A DNA stretch of 51,734 bases from Zestomicrobium sp964482405 (GTDB lineage: Archaea > Thermoproteota > Thermoprotei_A > Sulfolobales > NBVN01): positions 1-51,734 of the forward strand of contig CAYZXH010000005.1 in assembly GCA_964482405.1 (NCBI GenBank), in the 5' to 3' direction. The stretch's first letter is position 1; each line of letters begins with the position of its first letter. Below, one piece after another: positions 15,030 to 22,686 of the stretch. Both the position numbers and the translations under genes were made by a program. The notes under the pieces are model-generated. The model made no database searches and had not been told where the DNA came from. It worked only from the letters and a program-made list of their open reading frames with translations.

Positions 15030-16485
15030 GACTTTTATACATGTATGGTGAGTTAGGGAGTTTCTTGTAACCCAGGGATCTGTAATAATCGCGTACGCCA
15101 ACACCTGACAAGACAAGTACTTCCTTAGCGTCATACTCCTCCGTAGCTATCCTCTCCGCCTCGAAAAGAAGTTTCTTACCGAAACCTCTGTGTTGCCATT
15201 CCAAACCGCTGGTGGGTTCTTCTCCCGGAGCGACAGGAACCCCGTATACGTGTAGCTCACGAATTAAGGCTCTCCCACCACCAAAAACTTCAGGTCTGTG
15301 CGCGTGTTGTGACGGAATCCTCAGTCTAAGTATCCCTACTAAGACGTCATTTTGGGGATCCTCAATAGAGAGGAATTCCTCCACACCCTCACTAGCCTCA
15401 TACCTCATCCTATAAAGCCGTAAAGCTTCGAGTCTGGGGGTGACCCCCCTCTTAACCATGGCTCTACCAGCCTCCCTCCACCTAATCTCACGTATTTTTA
15501 TTCCCTTCCTCAAACACTCCTCCTCAACCAATTCTCTCAGATTGCTTTTCCGAGGACCGTCGATTATTATCTGAGCCGGCACATCCCTCTGAATCCTCTG
15601 AACTCTGACGTACTTAGGGATGTACCTGTACATCTCTGAAATAAGTTTTACAGCGTCTTCATCACTTAAGGCTCTATACTCCCCCCTCTTCCACATCTCG
15701 TAGAGTTCGGTACCCTCAATAACTAACGTGGGGTATATTTTGAGGTAATCCGGTCTGAAGTCAGGGTTCTCGAATATGGTCTTAATAACCTCAATATCCC
15801 TCTCTAAATCACTCCCCGGGAGACCCGGCATTATATGGTAAGCTACTTTAAACCCGGCGTCTTTCAGGACCCTCGTAGACTTGATAACGTCAGCCACGCT
15901 ATGACCTCTCTTAACGAGAGCTAACACGTCATCGTACACGCTCTGAACACCTAACTCTACCTTAGTAGCCCCGTACCTGAACATCATGTCCGCGTGCTTC
16001 TCCAGCCCCCAATCCGGCCGAGTCTCTATAGTCAAGCCAACACACCTAACCGAAGCTCTCTCATTTCTTTCCTGCTCCGCCTCCAACGTAGTTCCCGCTC
16101 GCGGGAGAATTTCCGGGAAGTCGTTCATAGCTCTGTAAACCTCCGTGATGAAGGTTTCCTGATAGTCTTGAGGGTAGGCTAGGAAAGTACCTCCCATAAC
16201 GATTAGCTCAACCTTAGAAGGGTACCAGCCGATGTAATCTCTGTACTGCCTCAGCCTAGCGTGGACTTGAAGGTAAGGGTCGTAATCAACTCTCCTAGCC
16301 CTCATTAAAGCAGGCTCATCCCCGATATATGATTGAGGAGTGCCGTACTCGAGACCGCCGGGGCAGTAAATACACCTGCCGTGAGGACACTTATAGGGCT
16401 TGACCATCACAGCTACGGTAGCAACCCCTGACAAAACCCTCGTCATCTTCCTTATTCTCACACTCTCGTAAGTCAACGACCTCAC
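15019..16485 (-). CDS. elp3: tRNA uridine(34) acetyltransferase Elp3
   Basis: A 488-residue archaeal Elp3 that combines a radical SAM domain with a C-terminal GNAT acetyltransferase domain, making the carboxymethyl group on wobble uridine from acetyl-CoA. The cluster motif CPHGRCIYCPGG (C33, C38, C41) coordinates the 4Fe-4S centre. 'ELGVQSVYDDVLALVKRGH' and 'KAYHIMPGLPG'-type segments follow (here KVAYHIMPGLPG). The GNAT domain (about 390-485) has 'LEWQHRGFGKKLLFEAERIA' for acetyl-CoA binding. Start ATG 16485. Confidence 0.97.
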   Translation of the reverse strand: MRSLTYESVRIRKMTRVLSGVATVAVMVKPYKCPHGRCIYCPGGLEYGTPQSYIGDEPALMRARRVDYDPYLQVHARLRQYRDYIGWYPSKVELIVMGGTFLAYPQDYQETFITEVYRAMNDFPEILPRAGTTLEAEQERNERASVRCVGLTIETRPDWGLEKHADMMFRYGATKVELGVQSVYDDVLALVKRGHSVADVIKSTRVLKDAGFKVAYHIMPGLPGSDLERDIEVIKTIFENPDFRPDYLKIYPTLVIEGTELYEMWKRGEYRALSDEDAVKLISEMYRYIPKYVRVQRIQRDVPAQIIIDGPRKSNLRELVEEECLRKGIKIREIRWREAGRAMVKRGVTPRLEALRLYRMRYEASEGVEEFLSIEDPQNDVLVGILRLRIPSQHAHRPEVFGGGRALIRELHVYGVPVAPGEEPTSGLEWQHRGFGKKLLFEAERIATEEYDAKEVLVLSGVGVRDYYRSLGYKKLPNSPYMYKSLRS

Positions 16486-16538
16486 TCCAGTAATAATTAT
16501 TTTGAGAAAGCTTATGTTATTTCAGGGTAGCTCAGTAC

Positions 16539-17318
16539 TCAAGCCCTTAAAGCAAGTCCCGATAAACCGATGACTATAGTGATTAGAGACATCAGCAAGA
16601 TTAACTTCCGCGAGTGCTTTAGTGAAAAGCTTATCAAGTACTTAATCGTTAAGAAACCCACTATAGCCGAGACTAAGAAAGCTGTCATCAAACCGCTCAA
16701 GGGTTCCGCAACCACGACGTCAGAAGTATAAAATCCTAGTAGAGCTCCTCCAAGATTAGCCGGGATAGAAGCCAGGAAACTCAGCTTCATAGCGTCTTCC
16801 AGCTTATAACCCATGAAAACCAACGCCGTGATCGTGGTACCGGATCTACTCACCCCGGGCAACACGGACAGAGATTGCGCTACGCCGAATAAAACCGAGT
16901 CCACTAAGTTAACGTTTTCAATAGACTTAACCCCTCCCCCATCCTCTCTCCTCATGAAGAACTGAAACAACAAAAGCAAGCCAATCAATAAAGTAGTGGC
17001 TGAGAACTCAAGCCCTGACAGAAGGACCCGAACGATGACGTATATCGGAACACCTAAGACCCCGGTCACCGCGGTCGACACAACAAGAAACTCAAACAAG
17101 CTACTTTGGTGAAACAACCGAGTAAGAACTCCCCTAAAAAACACTACAGCTGCCACCACAGTACCTCCTTGAAGAACCAAAGCTAGAAGATAAGACTCTA
17201 ATACAGAAACACCCCCAACTAAACTCGCGAACAACATCAAAACAGTCTTACTTGAGACCGGTAACCACTCAAAAACACCTTGCAGTAAGCCGATCACCAC
17301 GTAAAACCATGAATCCAA
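16539..17318 (-). CDS. uppP: Undecaprenyl-diphosphatase family protein (UppP/BacA)
   Basis: A 259-residue polytopic membrane phosphatase. Both family signatures are present: 'GLLQGVFEWLPVSSKT' (E17 catalytic region) and 'LPGVSRSGTTITALVFMGY' (PGxSRSG). About seven membrane segments are seen. In bacteria the enzyme recycles undecaprenyl pyrophosphate for cell-wall synthesis; crenarchaea lack peptidoglycan, so dephosphorylation of dolichol-like polyprenyl pyrophosphate for N-glycosylation is the likely role (inference). TTG start with GGGGGTG just upstream. Monocistronic. Confidence 0.95.
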   Translation of the reverse strand: MDSWFYVVIGLLQGVFEWLPVSSKTVLMLFASLVGGVSVLESYLLALVLQGGTVVAAVVFFRGVLTRLFHQSSLFEFLVVSTAVTGVLGVPIYVIVRVLLSGLEFSATTLLIGLLLLFQFFMRREDGGGVKSIENVNLVDSVLFGVAQSLSVLPGVSRSGTTITALVFMGYKLEDAMKLSFLASIPANLGGALLGFYTSDVVVAEPLSGLMTAFLVSAIVGFLTIKYLISFSLKHSRKLILLMSLITIVIGLSGLALRA

Positions 17319-17651
17319 TACACACCCCCACTACCTTGAAATAAAGCACCAGAATATTAATAGTGTTTTCAGGCCCTACGAGTATAGGTTAGCTTGTGAG
17401 AACGTTACGGACTTAACCATGATTTAAAGCTGGTTTCAGTAATGGGTTGAAGGATAACGCATGCTTTAGATACTATTTATTAGAGAGTTTTGAGCAAGTC
17501 TAGAATTCACTAAGTAGTTCCGTAAGTAGCGCGAGAGTACCATACCTGAGGCCACGAACATGTGTCACGCATACTAAAAGATTCTGGCCTGGTAACTTTC
17601 ATCATTAGTTTTATTATACTTCTTTCAGTATATACTTATTATAGTGTCTGT
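17319..17651 (+). other. 333-base gap without a recognisable gene
   Basis: I see no RNA gene or intact reading frame here. The right end holds a TATA-like element (AGTATATACTTATT, about 17627-17640) that would have served the vapB remnant as a leaderless promoter. The left end carries A/T-rich sequence suited to the uppP promoter on the minus strand. The middle may be decayed sequence lost with the toxin-antitoxin region. Confidence 0.5.
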
Positions 17652-17863
17652 ATGGTTAGGGAGAAAACCAGTATATATAGATGAAGAGCTTTGGAAAAGT
17701 TAAGAAGACTGCTTCCAAGTTAGACCTTGAGGTTAGTTCTCTCCTAGAGGAGATGATTAGGGAAGAAATAGGTGAGAACGCGGAAGCAGCGTTAAGAGAT
17801 ATGGTTGATACGTTCATTAACGAGCTGGATTTTGAACCTGTGAAACCTAGGGGGACTTGTTAG
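17652..17863 (+). pseudogene. VapB-like antitoxin, frameshifted
   Basis: Reading across frames gives MVREKTSIY (frame from 17652), then DEELWK (from 17680), then VKKTASKLDLEVSSLLEEMI (from 17699). Joined, this is a normal ribbon-helix-helix antitoxin N terminus and helix pair, but each junction needs a +1 shift, so two frameshifts break the DNA-binding strand. The remaining open frame (from ATG 17681) lacks the beta strand. The C-terminal part, ending 'DFEPVKPRGTC', is where toxin binding would occur. It lies 23 bases before the PIN-domain remnant, typical vapBC spacing. Confidence 0.8.
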
Positions 17864-17886
17864 TGAGTTAGTCAGGAAGATGAGGG

Positions 17887-18189
17887 ATGAGCGGTCAGAT
17901 AATATATCTGGACAGTAGCGCTATCGTTAAAAGATATATTAATGAGCCCGGCCCTGAGTATATAATAGATAAAGCAGATTTCATCTCAGAGACTCTGAGA
18001 ATGCATAAACTGAACGTTCTCATCTTGGTACACCTAAGAGCGGACATCTTAAAACAAGCATGGAAAATAGTGGAAAGACATCACGTATATCAAGCGGATG
18101 CTTTACAAATAGCTTCTGCGAAAATAGTGAATACGTCCATACTTCACGGGATAGCACTAGAAGAAGGGTTAAACAGCAAACTTATATAG
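17887..18189 (+). pseudogene. VapC-like PIN-domain toxin, internally deleted
   Basis: A 100-residue remnant. The N terminus 'IIYLDSSAIVKRYINEPGPEYI' is the first PIN strand with its metal-binding Asp. After about residue 33 the sequence jumps to the late helix 'AWKIVERHHVYQADALQIASAK', which holds another conserved Asp. The middle (with the conserved Glu) is missing, and the last strand, normally containing 'TADKRL', is replaced by unrelated residues. Family members have about 130-150 residues. RNase activity is therefore unlikely. Together with the frameshifted antitoxin this is a dead toxin-antitoxin pair. Confidence 0.8.
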
Positions 18190-18226
18190 AGTATTTCAAG
18201 GATTTTAATTCTTGCTTATAAGAGAG

Positions 18227-18310
18227 CGCCGGGGGCGGGATTCGAACCCGCGCGGGCTAATGCCCACTGGCTCTCAAGGCCAGCCCCTTAGACCGCTCGG
18301 GCACCCCGGC
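18227..18310 (-). tRNA. tRNA-Ser (anticodon TGA)
   Basis: A class II tRNA with a long variable arm. Acceptor GCCGGGG/CCCCGGC, anticodon stem CTGGC/GCCAG around CTTGAGA, T arm GCGGG-TTCGAAT-CCCGC, discriminator G, no encoded CCA and no intron. Anticodon TGA decodes UCA. A TATA-like CTTTAAATTTC lies upstream on the minus strand (about 18335-18345). Confidence 0.96.
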
Positions 18311-18395
18311 CAATTAAATTATTTGCTACTAGAAATTTAAAGCTGACTTGTTTTCGTTTAGAGAAAACGTTTTGGTCTAGTATGTGTGTTGTGTT

Positions 18396-18707
18396 TTACC
18401 TGACTAGCTCTACTTCGATGTATACGTCGTCAGGTATTCTTATCCTCATTATCTGACGCATGACTCTCTCGTCCGCATCTATGTCTACTAACCTCTTATG
18501 TATCCTCATTTCCCACTTCTCGTAGACCTTCGTTCCCTCACCGTGAGGTAGCCTCAGCAACGGCACTACTAAGCGTTTGGTTGGTAGTGGGACCGGGCCC
18601 CTAACCCTCACACCTGCTTTCTTAGCTATCTCAACTAGGTTGGAGGTTACCTCGTTTAGGTGGTCTATGTTAGTGCTCCAAAGCCTTATTCGCGCTTTCG
18701 AGACCAT
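18396..18707 (-). CDS. rps10: 30S ribosomal protein S10
   Basis: A 103-residue S10 of the 30S head. The family pattern 'KARIRLWSTNIDHLNEVTSNLVEIAKKAGVRVRGPVPLPTKRLVVPLLRLPHGEGTK', given here in pieces such as GPVPLPTKR, is unmistakable, ending 'MRIRIPDDVYIEVELV'. It follows the EF-1alpha gene by 27 bases and is probably co-transcribed with it, the standard archaeal order. Confidence 0.98.
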   Translation of the reverse strand: MVSKARIRLWSTNIDHLNEVTSNLVEIAKKAGVRVRGPVPLPTKRLVVPLLRLPHGEGTKVYEKWEMRIHKRLVDIDADERVMRQIMRIRIPDDVYIEVELVR

Positions 18708-18734
18708 TAAAGCTACCCTGCGAATTTAGTACCC

Positions 18735-20045
18735 TCACTTCTTTATCTCAGCTGGTACTACGTCTATTATCACGCCAATGCCGACAGTCTTACCCATGTC
18801 TCTCATAGCGAATCTCCCTAGCTGCGGTATGTCACTGTATCTCTCAATCACCATAGGCTTTATGGGCTGGAACTTCATTATAGCTGACTCACCGACTTTA
18901 ATGAATTGCGGGTTCTTCTCAGCTATCTGACCTGTCTTAGGGTCTAGCTTGCCGACGATTTCAGTTATTCTGGCAGCCACCGACGCTGTGTGAGCGTGTA
19001 TTACTGGTGTGTAACCTACGTGAATAGCTGTCGGGTGGTAAACTACGTAGACTCTAGCAGTAAATTCCTTAACTACCGTGGGCGGGTTCTGCGGGTGTCC
19101 GGCCACGTCGCCCCTCTTTATGTCAGTCTTCGAAACGCCCTTCACGTTAAACCCTATGTTATCGCCTGGTAAAGCTTCCTCCATTTTCTCGTGATGCATC
19201 TCTATGGACCTGACCTCCCCTGAAACACCGGCAGGCATGAAGATTACCGTGTCACCAACCCTCAACCTACCCGTCTCAACCCTGCCTACAGGTACCGTGC
19301 CTACACCAGTTATCGAGTACACTTCCTGAACAGGTATTCTGAGAGGCTTGTCGACGGGCTTAGGCGGTGGTTGTGTAGAGTCTAGAGCCTCAACTAGGGT
19401 TGGCCCGTTATACCAAGGCATGTTAGGAGACCTGTCTACCAGGTTCTCACCTAACCACCCAGATACTGGAACGAACGGTATAGTCTCCACCTTATATCCA
19501 AGACCTCTCATGAACTTCTTCAAACCATCAACTATTTTGAGGTACCTGTCCTTACTGTAGGGCGGCTCAGTTATGTCCATCTTAGTTATTGCTACCACTA
19601 CCTGATCGATGCCCATAGTCCTAGCCAACACTATGTGTTCCATAGTCTGCCCTTCCCTACTCATTCCGGCCTCATACTCTCCTGTCTTCGCAGAGACTAC
19701 TAATAATGCCGCGTCAGCCTGGCTAGCGCCGGTAATCATGTTCTTAACGAAGTCTCTGTGTCCTGGCGCGTCAATGATCGTCCAGTAATACTTGGGGGTC
19801 TCGAACTTCATGAAGCTGAGAGCTATCGTGAGACCCCTTTCCCTCTCCTCCTTCAACCTGTCAAGGAACCACGCATACTTCTCAGACTCCTTACCGGACT
19901 TCTTAGCCGCTTCCTCAACCTCCTTAACCATCTTAGGGTCAAGAGCTCCTAGCTTAAGTAACGTGTGACCTACTAACGTGCTCTTACCGTGGTCTACGTG
20001 ACCTATTACCACCAGGTTCATGTGTTCTTTCTTCGGCCTACTCAT
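18735..20045 (-). CDS. tuf: Translation elongation factor 1-alpha
   Basis: A 436-residue aEF-1alpha that delivers aminoacyl-tRNA to the ribosome. The GTPase motifs are GHVDHGKST (G1, residues 15-23), DAPGHRDF (G3) and ITKMD (G4), followed by the two beta-barrel domains with 'VGRVETGRLRVGD' and 'VHYHPTAIHVGYTPV'-like segments. The length fits crenarchaeal family members. It has a short leader with GGTGAGG upstream of the start. Confidence 0.99.
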   Translation of the reverse strand: MSRPKKEHMNLVVIGHVDHGKSTLVGHTLLKLGALDPKMVKEVEEAAKKSGKESEKYAWFLDRLKEERERGLTIALSFMKFETPKYYWTIIDAPGHRDFVKNMITGASQADAALLVVSAKTGEYEAGMSREGQTMEHIVLARTMGIDQVVVAITKMDITEPPYSKDRYLKIVDGLKKFMRGLGYKVETIPFVPVSGWLGENLVDRSPNMPWYNGPTLVEALDSTQPPPKPVDKPLRIPVQEVYSITGVGTVPVGRVETGRLRVGDTVIFMPAGVSGEVRSIEMHHEKMEEALPGDNIGFNVKGVSKTDIKRGDVAGHPQNPPTVVKEFTARVYVVYHPTAIHVGYTPVIHAHTASVAARITEIVGKLDPKTGQIAEKNPQFIKVGESAIMKFQPIKPMVIERYSDIPQLGRFAMRDMGKTVGIGVIIDVVPAEIKK

Positions 20046-20083
20046 ACATCCTCACCTTACATCACATAGATACTACCACACGC

Positions 20084-20092
20084 CTTATAAAA
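20084..20092 (-). promoter_or_regulatory. TATA box of EF-1alpha-S10
   Basis: The minus strand reads TTTTATAAG with its centre about 43 bases upstream of the EF-1alpha start, predicting a transcript start near 20062 and a leader of roughly 17 bases that includes the GGTGAGG ribosome binding site. S7, upstream, ends at 20120, so S7 appears to be transcribed separately, although read-through is possible. Confidence 0.65.
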
Positions 20093-20119
20093 TTTTACGA
20101 ACTTACTTAAAAATACGTT

Positions 20120-20722
20120 TTACCTAGAACTCAAAGCTATTCTCTCGATCTCCTCCTTCTTAGATATCGCGTAGCTCTTAGGGTCGTTATTCGCGGCAGC
20201 TATGATCTCTTCAGCCAAGCACTCGGCGATAGACTTAGCAGACCTGAACGCGGATTCCCTAGCCCCGTCGGTCATGAACCTGAGAGCTAAGTCCACTCTC
20301 CTAAGCGGTGAAACATCTACGGCAACGTGATACACGATACCGCCGTACATTATCCTAGTAGTCTCCTCACGAGGACCGGCATTCTCAATAGCTCTCACAA
20401 GAACCTGCAGAGGGTTCTCCTTAGTCTTAAGCTCTATTAACTCGAAAGCCCTCTTAACTATGTTGTAAGCTAAGTGCTTCTTACCGGTATTCCTCCCATG
20501 CTTCATCAACTGATTAATCAGCCTCTCAACTATGGGCACGTTAGCCTTACCGAACCTCTGATGCTCGTGTCTCCCGCCAGTGTGCGGAACGTAAACAGGC
20601 TTTAGAGATATATACTTCTTCAGGCTAGGATCCCTAACAACTATGTTCTCGAAACCCCACCTACCGAAAAGTTTTACCTCAACGGACATTATACTCGCTT
20701 CTTCGGCCCCCATTTCCTTCAA
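20120..20722 (-). CDS. rps7: 30S ribosomal protein S7
   Basis: A 200-residue S7, the primary binding protein of the 16S 3' major domain. Conserved segments are 'KLFGRWGFENIVVRDPSLKKYI', 'GRHEHQRFGKANVPIVERLINQLM', 'RNTGKKHLAYNIVKRAFELI', and 'NAGPREETTRIMYGGIVYHVAVDVSPLRRVDLALR' (read in parts). The frame opens with TTG 20722; the ATG at 20713 with GAAGGA just upstream is an equally good start. Two overlapping TATA-like elements (CTTTATAAG and TTTAAATATG, minus strand) lie 15-35 bases upstream. Confidence 0.98.
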   Translation of the reverse strand: MKEMGAEEASIMSVEVKLFGRWGFENIVVRDPSLKKYISLKPVYVPHTGGRHEHQRFGKANVPIVERLINQLMKHGRNTGKKHLAYNIVKRAFELIELKTKENPLQVLVRAIENAGPREETTRIMYGGIVYHVAVDVSPLRRVDLALRFMTDGARESAFRSAKSIAECLAEEIIAAANNDPKSYAISKKEEIERIALSSR

Positions 20723-20911
20723 CCTAACCTAAACATATTTAAAGACTTATAAAGATTTCTCTAACCCACACAAGAACTTCCGAAACTAATGAAAAATCAG
20801 TGTAATTAACCTAAAGCCACGCTTGAAACTAAAGTTTATATTCTCTAACAACAAGAGAGCTCGGAGCGTGTCGTGTGCTCGTAACACCAACGCTCAATAG
20901 GTGATGAGCTA

Positions 20912-21418
20912 GTGGGAGAAGAGAGTGAGGGTAGGTTGCTGAGGGTTGTGGGGGTGGAGCCAGTGCTGATGAGTGACCTAGAAGAATTTATCGAGATAGC
21001 AGCTCTCCACTGTTACTTAGAAAACGACGAGGTATTCACGCTCTACAACATTCCTCTAGAGATAGCTAAAGCGATAGAGAGATTGAATAACCCGGCTGGC
21101 GAGGAACTACCCAACCCGGTAAGTAATGGGAGAGAGTCCATCTACGACGTCCTCCTGCTCCTAGCCCCTAAGTTGAGGGAGATAAAAAACTCTATTAAGA
21201 GAGTAGTCATAGACTCATATGACGTTAGCAGAGGAGTCTACAACGCCTCAATACACATAAAGATAAACGGGGTTACACTAAAGAAGAAGATGATACCGAG
21301 TCACGCGATATTCGTTTCTCTCATATTCAACAAACCCATCTACGTGACTAAGGAAGTCCTAGAGATATCTAAGGCGTTAAACCCGTTAAACGATGACGAC
21401 TTCCTAGAAGAAGAGTGA
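20912..21418 (+). CDS. Bifunctional nuclease family (DUF151) protein
   Basis: A 168-residue protein. The second half matches the DUF151/bifunctional nuclease domain: 'SIYDVLLLLAPKLREIKNSIKRVVIDSYDVSRGVYNASIHIKING', then 'PSHAIFVSLIFNKPIYVTKEVLE', where family members have 'RPSDAIALALR...PIYVAEEVL'. Thermotoga and plant homologues have been linked to nuclease activity; the archaeal role is unknown. The start is GTG 20912 behind AGGTGATG. A leader of roughly 50 bases contains the complementary pair GAGCGT...ACGCTC, a possible hairpin. It is convergent with rps12, 7 bases apart. Confidence 0.8.
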   Translation: MGEESEGRLLRVVGVEPVLMSDLEEFIEIAALHCYLENDEVFTLYNIPLEIAKAIERLNNPAGEELPNPVSNGRESIYDVLLLLAPKLREIKNSIKRVVIDSYDVSRGVYNASIHIKINGVTLKKKMIPSHAIFVSLIFNKPIYVTKEVLEISKALNPLNDDDFLEEE

Positions 21419-21425
21419 GGGAAAC

Positions 21426-21869
21426 CTACCTAAGAGGCTTCTGCTTCTTCCCTTTAAGTAGAGCGTCTAAGGAAACCCCGTTAACCATTATCACCTTATA
21501 CCTAACCCCGGGTAAGTCACCCATAGACCTACCTAGGGTACCACCTATGCCAGCGATTATCACCTCGTCGTGTTCGTCGATGAACGTAATCCCACCGTCT
21601 TGAGGAACGAACGCCGTGACTACCTTACCGTTCTTAACTAACTGAACCCTAACACACTTCCTTAAAGCAGAGTTAGGTTGGCGTGACTCAATACCGACCT
21701 TCTCTAAGACTATCCCCCTAGCCATGGGGGCTCCTTCTAAGGGGTCGTGCTTTTCCTTAAGTCTAAGAATCCTTATCCTGAACTCTCTCTGACTCCAACG
21801 AAACTTAAGTCTCTTCAGCCTCAACTTCCTAGCAGCGTAAAGACCTTTAGGCGCTTTACTACCCGGCAC
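21426..21869 (-). CDS. rps12: 30S ribosomal protein S12
   Basis: A 147-residue archaeal S12 (S23e), the decoding-centre protein. Diagnostic residues include 'KLRLKRLKFRWSQREFRIR', 'DPLEGAPMARGIVLEKVG', 'RQPNSALRKCVRVQLVKNGK' and 'GITFIDEHDEV'. The open frame extends to 21905, but I start at GTG 21869 (PGSKAPKGLYAARK) because it has GGTGGTG immediately upstream and gives the exact family length; the longer form adds 12 unconserved residues. It follows NusA in the RNA polymerase operon, the usual order. Confidence 0.97.
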   Translation of the reverse strand: MPGSKAPKGLYAARKLRLKRLKFRWSQREFRIRILRLKEKHDPLEGAPMARGIVLEKVGIESRQPNSALRKCVRVQLVKNGKVVTAFVPQDGGITFIDEHDEVIIAGIGGTLGRSMGDLPGVRYKVIMVNGVSLDALLKGKKQKPLR

Positions 21870-21936
21870 CCATTCACCACCTGATTTAGATAATCTGAAA
21901 ACCACTTATAAGCATTCAATCAGCTAAGAGGGACCC

Positions 21937-22368
21937 TTAAGACACAGTGATTGAGTCGATGTCGTAGTACCTCTTAAGAATTTTCCTTGCTTTATTAACG
22001 TTCTTGCCGTTCTTCCCTATCGCTATACCCTTATCTTCCGGCGAGACCTTAATCAGCAAAACCTTCTTACCGTCTTTAAGCTTGTTAAGCCTAACACCTA
22101 TCACCCTCGCCGGCAAGAATAAATTCTTAACGAAGTCCTCGAGCGTGTCAGCCCACTCCACGATCTCCACACGCCTTCCAAGCATCTTAGCAAGTTGCTT
22201 CACGTTCCTGCCCTTAAATCCCACTACGAGACCCGCGGTCCCCGGAGGCACTATGAATATGATGGTGTTGGTTTCGTCATCGATTACGCAGTCCTTAGCG
22301 GTAACGCCCGTGATATCCCCTAAGAGAGCTATGTACTTCAACTCATCACCTGTTAACTTCACGGGCAC
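21937..22368 (-). CDS. nusA: NusA-like transcription termination signal-binding factor
   Basis: A 143-residue archaeal NusA made of two KH domains: the first with 'IIFIVPPGTAGLVVGFKGRNVKQLAKMLGRRVEIVEW' and the second with 'KVSPEDKGIAIGKNGKNVNKARKILKRYY', each with a G-x-x-G RNA-binding loop (GFKG, GKNG). It lacks the S1 and N-terminal domains of bacterial NusA, as expected. It abuts L30e directly (start 22368, L30e stop 22369), so the two are coupled. Confidence 0.96.
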   Translation of the reverse strand: MPVKLTGDELKYIALLGDITGVTAKDCVIDDETNTIIFIVPPGTAGLVVGFKGRNVKQLAKMLGRRVEIVEWADTLEDFVKNLFLPARVIGVRLNKLKDGKKVLLIKVSPEDKGIAIGKNGKNVNKARKILKRYYDIDSITVS

Positions 22369-22680
22369 CTACTGCTCACCCATCTCTAAAATATTTGAGT
22401 CACCAGGATCTATAATAGCGATCGCCGAGACCGGGAAAGGCTTACCTAGCAAAGCCCCGAGCTCGTAACTGCTGCCAGCGTAGCGAATTATCTTGACGTT
22501 ACCTAGCTTAGCGTAGTATATGAAGTCCTCGACCACGTGCTTAGGGATATTACTAGCTAAGACCACGCCCACTGCCTTACCGGACTTAACCAACTTAACA
22601 GATTCCCTAGAACCTAAAACAACCTTCCCAGTCTTGTAAAGGAGCTTTATAGAGTTTTCTAAAGAGACTTCCTGAGACAC
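22369..22680 (-). CDS. rpl30e: 50S ribosomal protein L30e
   Basis: A 103-residue protein of the L7Ae/L30e fold. 'LYKTGKVVLGSRESVKLVKSGKAVGVVLASNIPKHV' and 'YYAKLGNVKIIRYAGSSYELGALLGKPFPVSAIAII' (read in parts) are L30e signatures. It sits between RpoA'' and NusA, the conserved archaeal position. Members of this fold bind kink-turn RNA. It begins 6 bases after the rpoA2 stop, with a GGGTGATG site. Confidence 0.95.
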   Translation of the reverse strand: MSQEVSLENSIKLLYKTGKVVLGSRESVKLVKSGKAVGVVLASNIPKHVVEDFIYYAKLGNVKIIRYAGSSYELGALLGKPFPVSAIAIIDPGDSNILEMGEQ

Positions 22681-22686
22681 CCAACA

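Noticed and set aside
17607..17640. ATGATGA (minus strand) as a perfect box C
   Set aside because: No D' or D box follows within 40 bases.
18340..18390. Inverted repeat GTTTTC...GAAAAC between tRNA-Ser and rps10
   Set aside because: Only 6 bp with a 7-base loop in A/T-rich sequence; could be a weak terminator for rps10 but is not convincing.
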